Below are positions 53,684-61,373 of a stretch of 64,000 nt of DNA, piece after piece. Position 1 is the stretch's first letter, and each line of letters begins with the position of its first letter. Source of the stretch: Pseudomonas viridiflava (GTDB taxonomy: Bacteria; Pseudomonadota; Gammaproteobacteria; Pseudomonadales; Pseudomonadaceae). The stretch is from contig NZ_UTVH01000010.1 in the NCBI RefSeq assembly GCF_900585905.1, positions 124,001-188,000 on the forward strand, written 5' to 3'. A program made the translations under genes and the position numbers. The notes beneath the pieces are model-generated. The model was not told where the DNA came from and ran no database searches. It saw only the letters and a list, made by a program, of their open reading frames with translations.

Positions 53684-54196
53684 TCAGACGGCGGCGGACA
53701 GGTTTTGCAGTTCCAGGGTCAACGGCGTCGGGCCGCTGAGTTTTACCCGCTCGCTGGCCGCCAGGGGCAGCGTCGCGCCGATGATGTCGGGGCTGATCGG
53801 CAGCTCGCCGGCGTCCAGGTCCAGCAGACAGACCAGCGTCACGCTGGCCGGGCGGCCGTAGTCGAACAGTTCGTTGAGGGCGGCGCGGATGGTGCGCCCG
53901 CTCATCAACACGTCGTCGATCAGCACCAGGTGCTGGCCTTCGATTTCGAACGGCAGGTCGGACGGGCGCACTTGTGGGTGCAGGCCGTTCTGGCTGAAGT
54001 CATCGCGGTAAAAGGAGACGTCCAGCGTGCCCAGCGCGTCCTCGCGGCCCATTGCTTCAAGCAGTGCCTGGGCGACCCATACGCCACCGGTACGGATGCC
54101 GATGAAGCGCGGGGTGTCGATCTGGCGCTTGTGCAGGTGGGCGCTGAGATCGGTCGCCATCTGACGGATCAGTTCGGCAGGGTTGGGCAGGCTCAT
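53684..54196 (-). CDS. pyrR: PyrR, uracil phosphoribosyltransferase-like pyrimidine regulator
   Basis: This 170-residue protein is a phosphoribosyltransferase fold with the PRPP motif [17 protein letters not shown] and the PyrR-type [11 protein letters not shown]. In Bacillus PyrR controls pyr attenuation; in Pseudomonas a role in regulating pyrimidine genes is documented. It sits directly upstream of pyrB. The AGGAGCACC site is good. Confidence 0.95.
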   Translation of the reverse strand: MSLPNPAELIRQMATDLSAHLHKRQIDTPRFIGIRTGGVWVAQALLEAMGREDALGTLDVSFYRDDFSQNGLHPQVRPSDLPFEIEGQHLVLIDDVLMSGRTIRAALNELFDYGRPASVTLVCLLDLDAGELPISPDIIGATLPLAASERVKLSGPTPLTLELQNLSAAV

Positions 54197-54274
54197 GAAC
54201 GGTGCTCCTTGAGAGGTCCGGGCGGGCAGTCGACGGCCCGGACTGAAAGCGAAATCCGGAAAAGGGTCAGCGGG

Positions 54275-54718
54275 TCAGGCATTGAACAGCTCGCCATTGG
54301 CGTCCAGCCAGCCTTGCAGCAGCAGTGCCGCAGCGATGGCGTCCACCGGGTTGTCTTTGTAGCTGCTGCCGCGCTGGCCGCCCCGGCTCATGCGCTCGCC
54401 TTTGGCTTCAAAGGTGGTCAGGCGTTCGTCGTGGGTGTAGACCGGCAGGTTGAAACGGCCATTGAGGCGGCGCGAAAACTTTTCGGCCTTGGCGCTCATC
54501 TCACTGGGCGTGCCGTCCATGTTCAGCGGCAGACCGACCACGATGGCGTCGGGTTTCCATTCCTTGATCAGCGCTTCGATCTGGCTCCAGTCCGGTACGC
54601 CCTGCTGCGCCTTGAGGGTGCACAGCTCGCGCGCCTGGCCGGTGATCACCTGGCCGACGGCAACGCCGATCTGTTTGGTGCCATAGTCAAACCCCAGCAG
54701 CAGACGCAATCCGGCCAT
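54275..54718 (-). CDS. ruvX: Holliday junction resolvase-like RuvX (YqgF)
   Basis: This 147-residue RNase H-fold protein has LLLGFDYGTKQIGVAVGQ, the GLPLNMDGTPSEMSAKAEKFSRRL block and YTHDERLTTFEA. Members process 16S rRNA ends and are proposed resolvases. The start codon overlaps the yqgE stop by one base, so it is coupled to yqgE. pyrR follows after 78 bp. Confidence 0.95.
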   Translation of the reverse strand: MAGLRLLLGFDYGTKQIGVAVGQVITGQARELCTLKAQQGVPDWSQIEALIKEWKPDAIVVGLPLNMDGTPSEMSAKAEKFSRRLNGRFNLPVYTHDERLTTFEAKGERMSRGGQRGSSYKDNPVDAIAAALLLQGWLDANGELFNA

Positions 54719-55287
54719 CAGGCGTGGCCTGCCTGGCTGGTCAGCAGGCTGAGGTTGATGCCCAGACGCGCTGCTGCCGCATCGAGGCGCTGTTCGCTGT
54801 CGATGTCGAACAGGATTGCCGGGTCGAACGCGCAGGTCAGCCAGGCGTTGTCAGCCACTTCGGCTTCCAGCTGGCCGGCGTCCCACCCGGCATAGCCCAG
54901 GGTGATGACACTCAGGTCCGGGCCGTAGCCGTCGGCGATGGAAAACAGCACGTCCTGAGACGTCGACAGGGCCAGATCGCCCAGATCGACAGTAGCCTGG
55001 AACGTCTGGCCCTTGGGGTGCAGGACGAAGCCGCGATCCGCCTGGACCGGACCGCCCTTGAGAATCGGGATGTGCTGGCAGCGTGCCGGAGGCGGCAGCT
55101 CGGGGCGCAATTGTTCGAGCACGTCGGCCAGCGAAAGGCTCTGTGGTCGATTGATCACCAGCCCCATGGCGCCATTGGCGTTGTGCTCGACCACGTAAGT
55201 CAGCGTGTGCGCAAAATTCGGGTCGGCCATGTGCGGCATGGCGATCAGGAACTGATGCTTGAGATAACTCGCAGATACGTTCTTCAT
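54718..55287 (-). CDS. algH: YqgE/AlgH family protein
   Basis: This 189-residue protein with the UPF0301/YqgE fold begins MKNVSASYLKHQFLIAMPHMADPNF and has GGPVQADRGFVLHPKG and GYAGWDAGQLEAEVADNAW. In P. aeruginosa the homologue is named AlgH and was linked to alginate and virulence control; its molecular function is uncertain. ATG 55287 is chosen as it gives the family length and an internal Met at the conserved start. It stands between tonB3 and ruvX on the same strand. Confidence 0.92.
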   Translation of the reverse strand: MKNVSASYLKHQFLIAMPHMADPNFAHTLTYVVEHNANGAMGLVINRPQSLSLADVLEQLRPELPPPARCQHIPILKGGPVQADRGFVLHPKGQTFQATVDLGDLALSTSQDVLFSIADGYGPDLSVITLGYAGWDAGQLEAEVADNAWLTCAFDPAILFDIDSEQRLDAAAARLGINLSLLTSQAGHA

Positions 55288-55362
55288 GAGCCCTAGTGTG
55301 GCGTTGCGCGGCGGGACTGACAACTGGCAGTTGGGCCGATGCGCAGGATTGTGAGCAAGCGG

Positions 55363-56256
55363 TCAGTTGCTGGACAGTTTGTCGCCGCGGGCGAATTTCC
55401 AGGTTCTGATGATTTCCAGCCGGTCGATGTCGGCAAGATCGCCGGTAAAGGGCGCAAAAGGCGCAGCCAGCCGCACGATACGCTGGGCGGCCTGATCCAG
55501 CAGCGGCTGGCCTGAAGACTCCAGCACGAGGATTTCATACAGCGAACCGTCGCGGTTGATCGACACCATCAGCCGCAGGTTGCCGTAGATCTGCTGGCGA
55601 CGGGCTTCTTCGGGGTAATTGAGGTTGCCCACGCGCTCGACCTTCTTGCGCCAGTCGTCCTTGTACCAGGCGCCCTTGTCGCGCATGGTCGAGGCGGCAT
55701 TGAGACGGTGAATCTTCGGCCGCTTGGCGTACAGCTGCTGTTCGTTGGACAGCTCGGCTTCGAGGCTGGCGATCTCGCTGCTCAGCTCGGTGCTGTCGAA
55801 TTCCGGCGCTGCCTTGGGCACAGGATCGGGTTTGACCTCTTCGCGCTTGGCCACGGTTTTCTGCGGCGTCTGCGCCTTGGTGGCGACCACGGTTTTCTGC
55901 GCGTCCTGCTTTTGCACCGGTTTTGCGGCAGGCGGTGGCGTCACTTTGTTGATCTTGGTGTCCTGAAAGGGCGCCAGTTCGGTGGTCTTGGGGATTTCGG
56001 CCTTGTCCAGCGTGCCGCTGCCCTGCTGGTTGTCCTGGGCGAGAAAGTCCGCGTCCCTGGGTTTGTTCTCGCTTTTGAAGGTGGCGAGGGTGATTTCCAG
56101 GGTGTGGCTGATCTGCTCGGGTTTGACGTAACTGAACCCCACGCCAAGGATGACCGCGACGTGGATCAACGCCGCAATCAGCAGGGTAAAGCCCAGACGA
56201 TCCGCCGGGCGTACGCCGGGTTGGGAAAGCTCGTAGGGAAGTTCGGCAGCGGTCAT
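55363..56256 (-). CDS. tonB3: TonB-family energy transducer TonB3
   Basis: This 297-residue protein has one N-terminal membrane helix (about 24-44, LGFTLLIAALIHVAVILGVGFSY). It has a long Lys/Pro-rich periplasmic spacer (residues about 95-155), and a TonB C-terminal domain (GNLNYPEEARRQQIYGNLRLMVSINRDGSLYEILVLESSGQPLLDQAAQ). The position between gshB and yqgE matches P. aeruginosa PA0406 tonB3, which is needed for twitching motility. ATG 56256 (MTAAELPYELSQPG) is preferred over an earlier in-frame ATG at 56304. No exbB or exbD gene is adjacent. Confidence 0.92.
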   Translation of the reverse strand: MTAAELPYELSQPGVRPADRLGFTLLIAALIHVAVILGVGFSYVKPEQISHTLEITLATFKSENKPRDADFLAQDNQQGSGTLDKAEIPKTTELAPFQDTKINKVTPPPAAKPVQKQDAQKTVVATKAQTPQKTVAKREEVKPDPVPKAAPEFDSTELSSEIASLEAELSNEQQLYAKRPKIHRLNAASTMRDKGAWYKDDWRKKVERVGNLNYPEEARRQQIYGNLRLMVSINRDGSLYEILVLESSGQPLLDQAAQRIVRLAAPFAPFTGDLADIDRLEIIRTWKFARGDKLSSN

Positions 56257-56353
56257 CAGCGGTTCAGCGTCTCTTGGGGCAATGCAAAATCGGCGGTTGC
56301 GCATGATAGCGCAGAATTAAAAGCGCACTGTGGAACTTGCTGTAGTGCCTTTC

Positions 56354-56443
56354 GTGGGACCGGCTTTAGCCGGGAAGGCGATATGTCGGCAGGTGAAGGT
56401 CTGTTGCCTGCACCTGCCTGTTCCCGGCTAAAGCAGGTCCCAC
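56354..56443. repeat. REP doublet between gshB and tonB3
   Basis: GTGGGACCGGCTTTAGCCGG and its inverse ending GCAGGTCCCAC fill the space between the gshB stop and the tonB3 start region. Confidence 0.75.
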
Positions 56444-56451
56444 GTCAGTTG

Positions 56452-57414
56452 TCACACCGATTGGCGAGCCTTCAGTTTCTTCTCGATGACGTCCATCAAC
56501 ATGCCGCCAATGTCCGTGCCGAACGCGTTGTCGATCTCGCGGATGCAGGTGGGGCTGGTGACGTTGATTTCAGTAAGATGCTCGCCTATCACGTCAAGTC
56601 CAACGAAGATCAGCCCCTTTTCACGCAAGGTCGGGCCGATCTGCTCGGCGATCCAGCGATCCTTGTCGCTCAGTGGGCGCGCTTCGCCACGACCGCCTGC
56701 CGCCAGGTTGCCGCGCGTTTCGCCCGCCGCCGGGATGCGTGCCAGGCAATACGGCACAGGCTCGCCGTCGACCATCAGGATGCGCTTGTCGCCGTCCTTG
56801 ATCGCAGGCAGGTAACCCTGCGCCATGATCTGCTGGGTGCCGTGGGCGGTGAGGGTTTCGAGAATCACCGACAGGTTGGGATCGCCCACGCGGTGGCGGA
56901 AGATCGACGCGCCGCCCATGCCGTCCAGCGGCTTGAGAATGACGTCGCCATGCTCGGCGGCAAATTCGCGCAGCACGTCGGCGCGGCGGCTGACCAGCGT
57001 CGGCGGCGTCAGGTGCGAAAACTGCGTGGCGAACAGCTTCTCGTTGCAGTCACGCAGGCTTTGCGGCTTGTTGACGATCAGCACACCGGCGCGCTCGGCC
57101 TGCTCCAGCAAATAGGTGGCGTAGACGAATTCCATGTCGAACGGCGGGTCCTTGCGCATCAGGATCACGTCCAGCTCGTCCAGACCGCTGTCGACCTCGG
57201 CGTCCAGCTCGAACCATTTGGCCGGGTCGGCGAAGACTTTCAGCGGCTTCATGCGGGCGCGGGCCTGGCCTGCGTTCTGATACAGGTCCTGCTGCTCCAT
57301 ATAAAACAGCGACCAGCCGCGCGTCTGGGCAGCCAGCAGCATGGCCAGCGAGCTGTCCTTTTTATAGGAGATGCGCTCGATTGGATCCATGACGATTCCG
57401 ACGCGAATGCTCAT
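56452..57414 (-). CDS. gshB: Glutathione synthetase GshB
   Basis: This 320-residue ATP-grasp ligase joins gamma-glutamylcysteine and glycine. It begins SIRVGIVMDPIERISYKKDSSLAMLLAAQ, as typical, and has LILKPLDGMGG-like DVILKPLDGMGGASIFR, RILMVDGEPVPYCLARIPA and FVGLDVIGEHLTEINVTSPTCIREID (metal and ATP residues). It is divergent from pilG; the 259-bp spacer should carry both promoters. Confidence 0.96.
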   Translation of the reverse strand: MSIRVGIVMDPIERISYKKDSSLAMLLAAQTRGWSLFYMEQQDLYQNAGQARARMKPLKVFADPAKWFELDAEVDSGLDELDVILMRKDPPFDMEFVYATYLLEQAERAGVLIVNKPQSLRDCNEKLFATQFSHLTPPTLVSRRADVLREFAAEHGDVILKPLDGMGGASIFRHRVGDPNLSVILETLTAHGTQQIMAQGYLPAIKDGDKRILMVDGEPVPYCLARIPAAGETRGNLAAGGRGEARPLSDKDRWIAEQIGPTLREKGLIFVGLDVIGEHLTEINVTSPTCIREIDNAFGTDIGGMLMDVIEKKLKARQSV

Positions 57415-57673
57415 GGGCTAACTTCCTCTGCTCGATAAGGGCCTGGGCGGCCTTGAAATAGGCGTCAGGGTGGCGCTCTGCTTGCGCCGGGTCAAGAGGC
57501 AGGCGCCTGACGCCCGGCTTTATGGATTGAGTCTGGGGAGTGTGCTAAAAAGACTCGGCGCCTGGATCGGGTCCTGGCCTGCGGCCCCTGCGGATCAGGC
57601 ATTGGCAGCATGATCGGCTTGCCGTGCCGGGCAGGACATGCAAAATCACGCCGCGGCGATGGAACAGCGAATT

Positions 57674-58084
57674 ATGGAACAGCCTGCATCTGCATTGAAA
57701 GTCATGGTCATCGACGACTCCAAGACCATACGCCGCACCGCCGAAACCCTGCTCAGGAACGTTGGCTGTGAAGTCATCACGGCCATTGACGGCTTCGATG
57801 CGCTGGCCAAGATCGCGGATAATCATCCGCGCATCATCTTTGTCGACATCATGATGCCGCGCCTTGACGGCTATCAGACCTGTGCGCTGATCAAGAACAA
57901 CCGGGCGTTCAAGTCAACGCCGGTGATCATGCTGTCCTCCAAGGATGGCCTGTTCGACAAGGCCAAGGGGCGTATCGTCGGCTCCGATCAATTTTTGACC
58001 AAGCCTTTCAGCAAGGAAGAACTGCTGGGCGCAATCAAGGCCCACGTGCCGGGTTTCGTCGCCGTAGAGCAAAAAATCTCGTGA
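57674..58084 (+). CDS. pilG: Response regulator PilG of the Pil-Chp system
   Basis: This 136-residue single-domain receiver has acidic pocket VMVIDDSK, phosphoacceptor Asp in IIFVDIMMPRLDG, Ser in IMLSSKDG and Lys in FLTKPFSKEELL. It starts MEQPASALKVMVIDDSKTIRRT as PilG of P. aeruginosa does, so ATG 57674 is chosen over two earlier in-frame Mets. It is phosphorylated by ChpA and promotes pilus extension and cAMP synthesis. First gene of pilG-pilH-pilI-pilJ-chpA. Confidence 0.96.
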   Translation: MEQPASALKVMVIDDSKTIRRTAETLLRNVGCEVITAIDGFDALAKIADNHPRIIFVDIMMPRLDGYQTCALIKNNRAFKSTPVIMLSSKDGLFDKAKGRIVGSDQFLTKPFSKEELLGAIKAHVPGFVAVEQKIS

Positions 58085-58130
58085 TGCCCGCCGCCCACGC
58101 TGGCGGGCCTGCATCCTTATGGGGAACACC

Positions 58131-58496
58131 ATGGCTCGAATTCTGATCGTCGATGATTCGCCGACCGAAATGTACAAACTGACCGGCATGCTGGAAAAGC
58201 ACGGCCACGAAGTACTCAAGGCCGAAAACGGTGCCGATGGCGTGGCTTTGGCGCGTCAGGAGAAACCCGATGCGGTGCTGATGGACATTGTCATGCCCGG
58301 CCTTAACGGTTTTCAGGCCACGCGCCAGTTGACCAAGGATGCCGACACCAGCGCCATCCCGGTGATCATGATCACCACCAAGGATCAGGAGACCGACAAG
58401 GTCTGGGGCAAACGCCAGGGCGCGCGGGATTACCTGACCAAACCGGTGGATGAAGAAACCCTGATGAAAACCCTCAATGCAGTGCTCGCCGGCTGA
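58131..58496 (+). CDS. pilH: Response regulator PilH of the Pil-Chp system
   Basis: This 121-residue single-domain receiver starts MARILIVDDSPTEMYKLTGMLEKHGHEVL and has the phosphoacceptor Asp in VLMDIVMPGLNG and Lys in DYLTKPVDEETLM. It counterbalances PilG, favouring pilus retraction or acting as a phosphate sink. ATG 58131 follows GGGGAACACC; pilI follows 13 bp later. Confidence 0.96.
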   Translation: MARILIVDDSPTEMYKLTGMLEKHGHEVLKAENGADGVALARQEKPDAVLMDIVMPGLNGFQATRQLTKDADTSAIPVIMITTKDQETDKVWGKRQGARDYLTKPVDEETLMKTLNAVLAG

Positions 58497-58509
58497 TCGC
58501 CGGGTGCTC

Positions 58510-59049
58510 ATGACTGAGGCACAGACCGCATTCCAGTTGCTGGCCGACATCGACCAGCGCTGTCGCACACTGGCGGCCGGGTTGCCGTTTCAGGAAACCC
58601 GCCAGCAGGACTGGAGCGGCATCGGCTTCGGCATGGGCGGGCGCCGCTATGTGGCGTCCATGGGTGAAGTCAGTGAAATTCTTCACGAGCCGCGTTACGC
58701 CGTTCTGCCTGGCGTCAAACCCTGGGTACGAGGCATCGCCAACCTGCGTGGCCGTTTGCTGCCGATTATCGACCTGTGTGCCTACTTCGGGCATGAACTG
58801 TCGCCTGTGCGCAAGCAGCGCCGGGTGCTGGTGGTGGATCATCACGACAGCTTCGTCGGCCTGTTGGTGGACGAAGTGCTGGGGCTGCAGCATTTCAGCC
58901 AGGCCAGCCTCATGCCTCGCCAGGAGACGCAGGTGGATGACAACATTGCAGGGTTCATTCGCGGGCAGTTTCTGCGCGAGCAGGTCTGGCTGGTCTTCAG
59001 CCCGTGGGCATTGGCACAGGCGCCCGGTTTCAAGGACGTGGCGCTGTAA
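58510..59049 (+). CDS. pilI: CheW-like adaptor PilI
   Basis: This 179-residue CheW-domain protein ([64 protein letters not shown]) couples PilJ to the kinase ChpA. I choose ATG 58510 for the [11 protein letters not shown] start; the upstream in-frame ATG at 58477 overlaps pilH. Confidence 0.94.
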   Translation: MTEAQTAFQLLADIDQRCRTLAAGLPFQETRQQDWSGIGFGMGGRRYVASMGEVSEILHEPRYAVLPGVKPWVRGIANLRGRLLPIIDLCAYFGHELSPVRKQRRVLVVDHHDSFVGLLVDEVLGLQHFSQASLMPRQETQVDDNIAGFIRGQFLREQVWLVFSPWALAQAPGFKDVAL

Positions 59050-59120
59050 ATTATTCGGCAGGTCGGCAACGCCGGCCTTTTTGCTCGCACGACGACATTC
59101 TCAGGCGGTTCAGGTGGGGC

Positions 59121-61163
59121 ATGAGTAAGACAGATCGATCATTGGAAGGCGCTCGCAGCCGTTCGCAAATCCTTGCGCTGTTCGTCGCGCTGATCGTTTT
59201 CATCGTTCTGTTGTTCGTCAACTTCGCGTACCTCAATACGCAGTCGAACTACGACAAACAGTACATAGGCCACGCGGGCGAGTTGCGCGTGTTGTCCCAG
59301 CGCATCGCCAAGAACGCCAGTGAAGCGGCGGCAGGCAAGCCGCAGGCGTTCAAGCTGCTGGCCGACGCGCGCAATGATTTCGACATGCGCTGGAGTTTCC
59401 TGCGCAAGGGCGACAAGGCCACCGGCCTGCCTGCGGCGCCCATTGCCGTGCGCGCAGAACTGGACGCCGTGCAGCAAGACTGGGAAGCCCTGCGCAAGAA
59501 CACCGACGTGATTCTGGCCAACGAGCAGACCGTGCTGTCGCTGCATCAGGTGGCGGCGACCCTGGCCGAGACCATCCCGCAACTGCAGATCGAATACGAC
59601 AAGGTGGTCGACATCCTGCTGCAGAGTCGCGCACCGTCCAGCCAGGTGGCGGTGGCGCAGCGCCAGTCGTTGCTGGCCGAGCGCATTCTCGGTTCGGTCA
59701 ACAAGGTGTTGTCAGGCGATGACACTGCGGTGCAGGCGGCTGACGCGTTTGGTCGCGACGCGGCGCAGTTCGGCCGCGTGCTCAGCGGCATGCTCGACGG
59801 CAACGTGAGCATGCGCATCGCCCAGGTCGAGGACCCCGACGCGCGCAAGCGGCTGGGGGAAATCGCCGACCTGTTCCAGTTCGTGTCAGGTTCGGTGGAC
59901 GAAATTCTCGAGACCTCCCCCGAGCTGTTCGAGGTGCGTGAGTCGGCGGGCACCATTTTCAATACCTCGCAAACCCTGCTCGATGAAACCTCGGTGCTTG
60001 CCAACAGCCTTGAGCACCTGGCCGGTGGCCGGGCGCTCAACAGCTATGGCGGCTACGCGCTGGGTTTGCTGGCCCTGACGTCGATCATCCTCATCGGCCT
60101 GGTAATGGTGCGTGAAACCAACCGGCAGTTGCGCGAAACCGCCGAGAAAAACGAGCGCAACCAGAACGCGATCATGCGCCTGCTCGATGAGATCGAAAAT
60201 CTGGCCGACGGCGATCTGACCGTGGCGGCTTCGGTGACCGAGGACTTTACCGGCGCCATTGCCGATTCTATCAATTACTCCATCGATCAGCTGCGCGAGC
60301 TGGTGTCGACCATCAACCTGACTGCCGAGCAGGTGTTCGGGGCGGTCAAGGACACCCAGACCACTGCCACCGAGCTGGCGGCCGCCTCCGAACATCAGGC
60401 GTTGCAGATCGCGACGGCGTCAAGCGCCATCAATCGCATGTCCGGCTCCATTGATCTGGTCTCGGCCAACGCCGACGAATCCACCTCGGTTGCCGAGCGT
60501 TCGGTGACCATCGCCAACAAAGGCAACGAAGTGGTGCGCAACACGATTCAAGGCATGGACAACATTCGCGAACAAATCCAGGACACCTCCAAGCGGATCA
60601 AGCGACTCGGTGAGTCATCTCAGGAGATTGGCGACATTGTCAGCCTGATCGATGACATTGCCGAGCAGACCAATATTCTGGCCTTGAACGCAGCGATTCA
60701 GGCGTCCATGGCAGGCGATGCCGGGCGCGGTTTCGCGGTAGTGGCTGACGAGGTTCAGCGCCTGGCCGAGCGCTCGTCGTCCGCCACACGGCAGATCGAA
60801 ACCCTGGTACGGGCGATCCAGAACGACACCAATGAAGCCGTGATTTCCATGGAACAGACCACCACTGAGGTAGTGCGCGGGGCGCGGCTGGCCCAGGATG
60901 CGGGCGTCGCGCTGGAAGAAATCGAAGGCGTGTCGACCACCCTGGCGGCGCTGATCCAGAGCATCACCAATGCCGCCCAGCAGCAGGCCGAACTGGGCCA
61001 GCAGATTTCGCAAACCATGACCGTGATCCAGCAGACCACCTCCCAGACCACCTCGGGCACCGCCGCCACCGCGCGCAGCATGGGCAACCTGGCAAAGATG
61101 GCCAGCGCCATGCGCCGCTCGGTGTCGGGTTTCACCCTGCCATCGTCGAAGGGCCGCGGGTGA
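59121..61163 (+). CDS. pilJ: Chemoreceptor PilJ of the Pil-Chp system
   Basis: This 680-residue membrane receptor has a first helix at about 17-36 ([22 protein letters not shown]) and a large periplasmic helical module with two pilJ-type units ([27 protein letters not shown] and [17 protein letters not shown]). A second helix ([18 protein letters not shown]), HAMP-like segment and a signalling domain with hairpin tip [31 protein letters not shown] follow. It senses surface contact through pilins. ATG 59121 starts [13 protein letters not shown]; the frame is open upstream but runs into pilI. REP DNA follows where pilK would be. Confidence 0.96.
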   Translation: MSKTDRSLEGARSRSQILALFVALIVFIVLLFVNFAYLNTQSNYDKQYIGHAGELRVLSQRIAKNASEAAAGKPQAFKLLADARNDFDMRWSFLRKGDKATGLPAAPIAVRAELDAVQQDWEALRKNTDVILANEQTVLSLHQVAATLAETIPQLQIEYDKVVDILLQSRAPSSQVAVAQRQSLLAERILGSVNKVLSGDDTAVQAADAFGRDAAQFGRVLSGMLDGNVSMRIAQVEDPDARKRLGEIADLFQFVSGSVDEILETSPELFEVRESAGTIFNTSQTLLDETSVLANSLEHLAGGRALNSYGGYALGLLALTSIILIGLVMVRETNRQLRETAEKNERNQNAIMRLLDEIENLADGDLTVAASVTEDFTGAIADSINYSIDQLRELVSTINLTAEQVFGAVKDTQTTATELAAASEHQALQIATASSAINRMSGSIDLVSANADESTSVAERSVTIANKGNEVVRNTIQGMDNIREQIQDTSKRIKRLGESSQEIGDIVSLIDDIAEQTNILALNAAIQASMAGDAGRGFAVVADEVQRLAERSSSATRQIETLVRAIQNDTNEAVISMEQTTTEVVRGARLAQDAGVALEEIEGVSTTLAALIQSITNAAQQQAELGQQISQTMTVIQQTTSQTTSGTAATARSMGNLAKMASAMRRSVSGFTLPSSKGRG

Positions 61164-61201
61164 TGGCCAGCGCTGCGTCGCCCCAAAGCCCACACCGCCC
61201 C

Positions 61202-61342
61202 TGTAGGAGCGAACTTGTTCGCGAGGCGTCGCGCCTGACACACCGCTTCGCCTGTATGAGCGCACGAGCACCGCGAGGCCGCGATTGCGGTGTATCAGAC
61301 AAGTCGCCATCGCTGCCTCGCGGTGCTCGGGAGCTCCTACAG
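61202..61342. repeat. REP elements between pilJ and chpA
   Basis: Three arms (TGTAGGAGCGAACTTG at 61202, GAGCGCACGAGCACCGCGAG at about 61258, and the inverse ending GAGCTCCTACA at 61342) fill the 210-bp gap. No gene is present here. Confidence 0.8.
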
Positions 61343-61373
61343 GCACTGGATTTATCTGTAGACCGGAGTCGTC

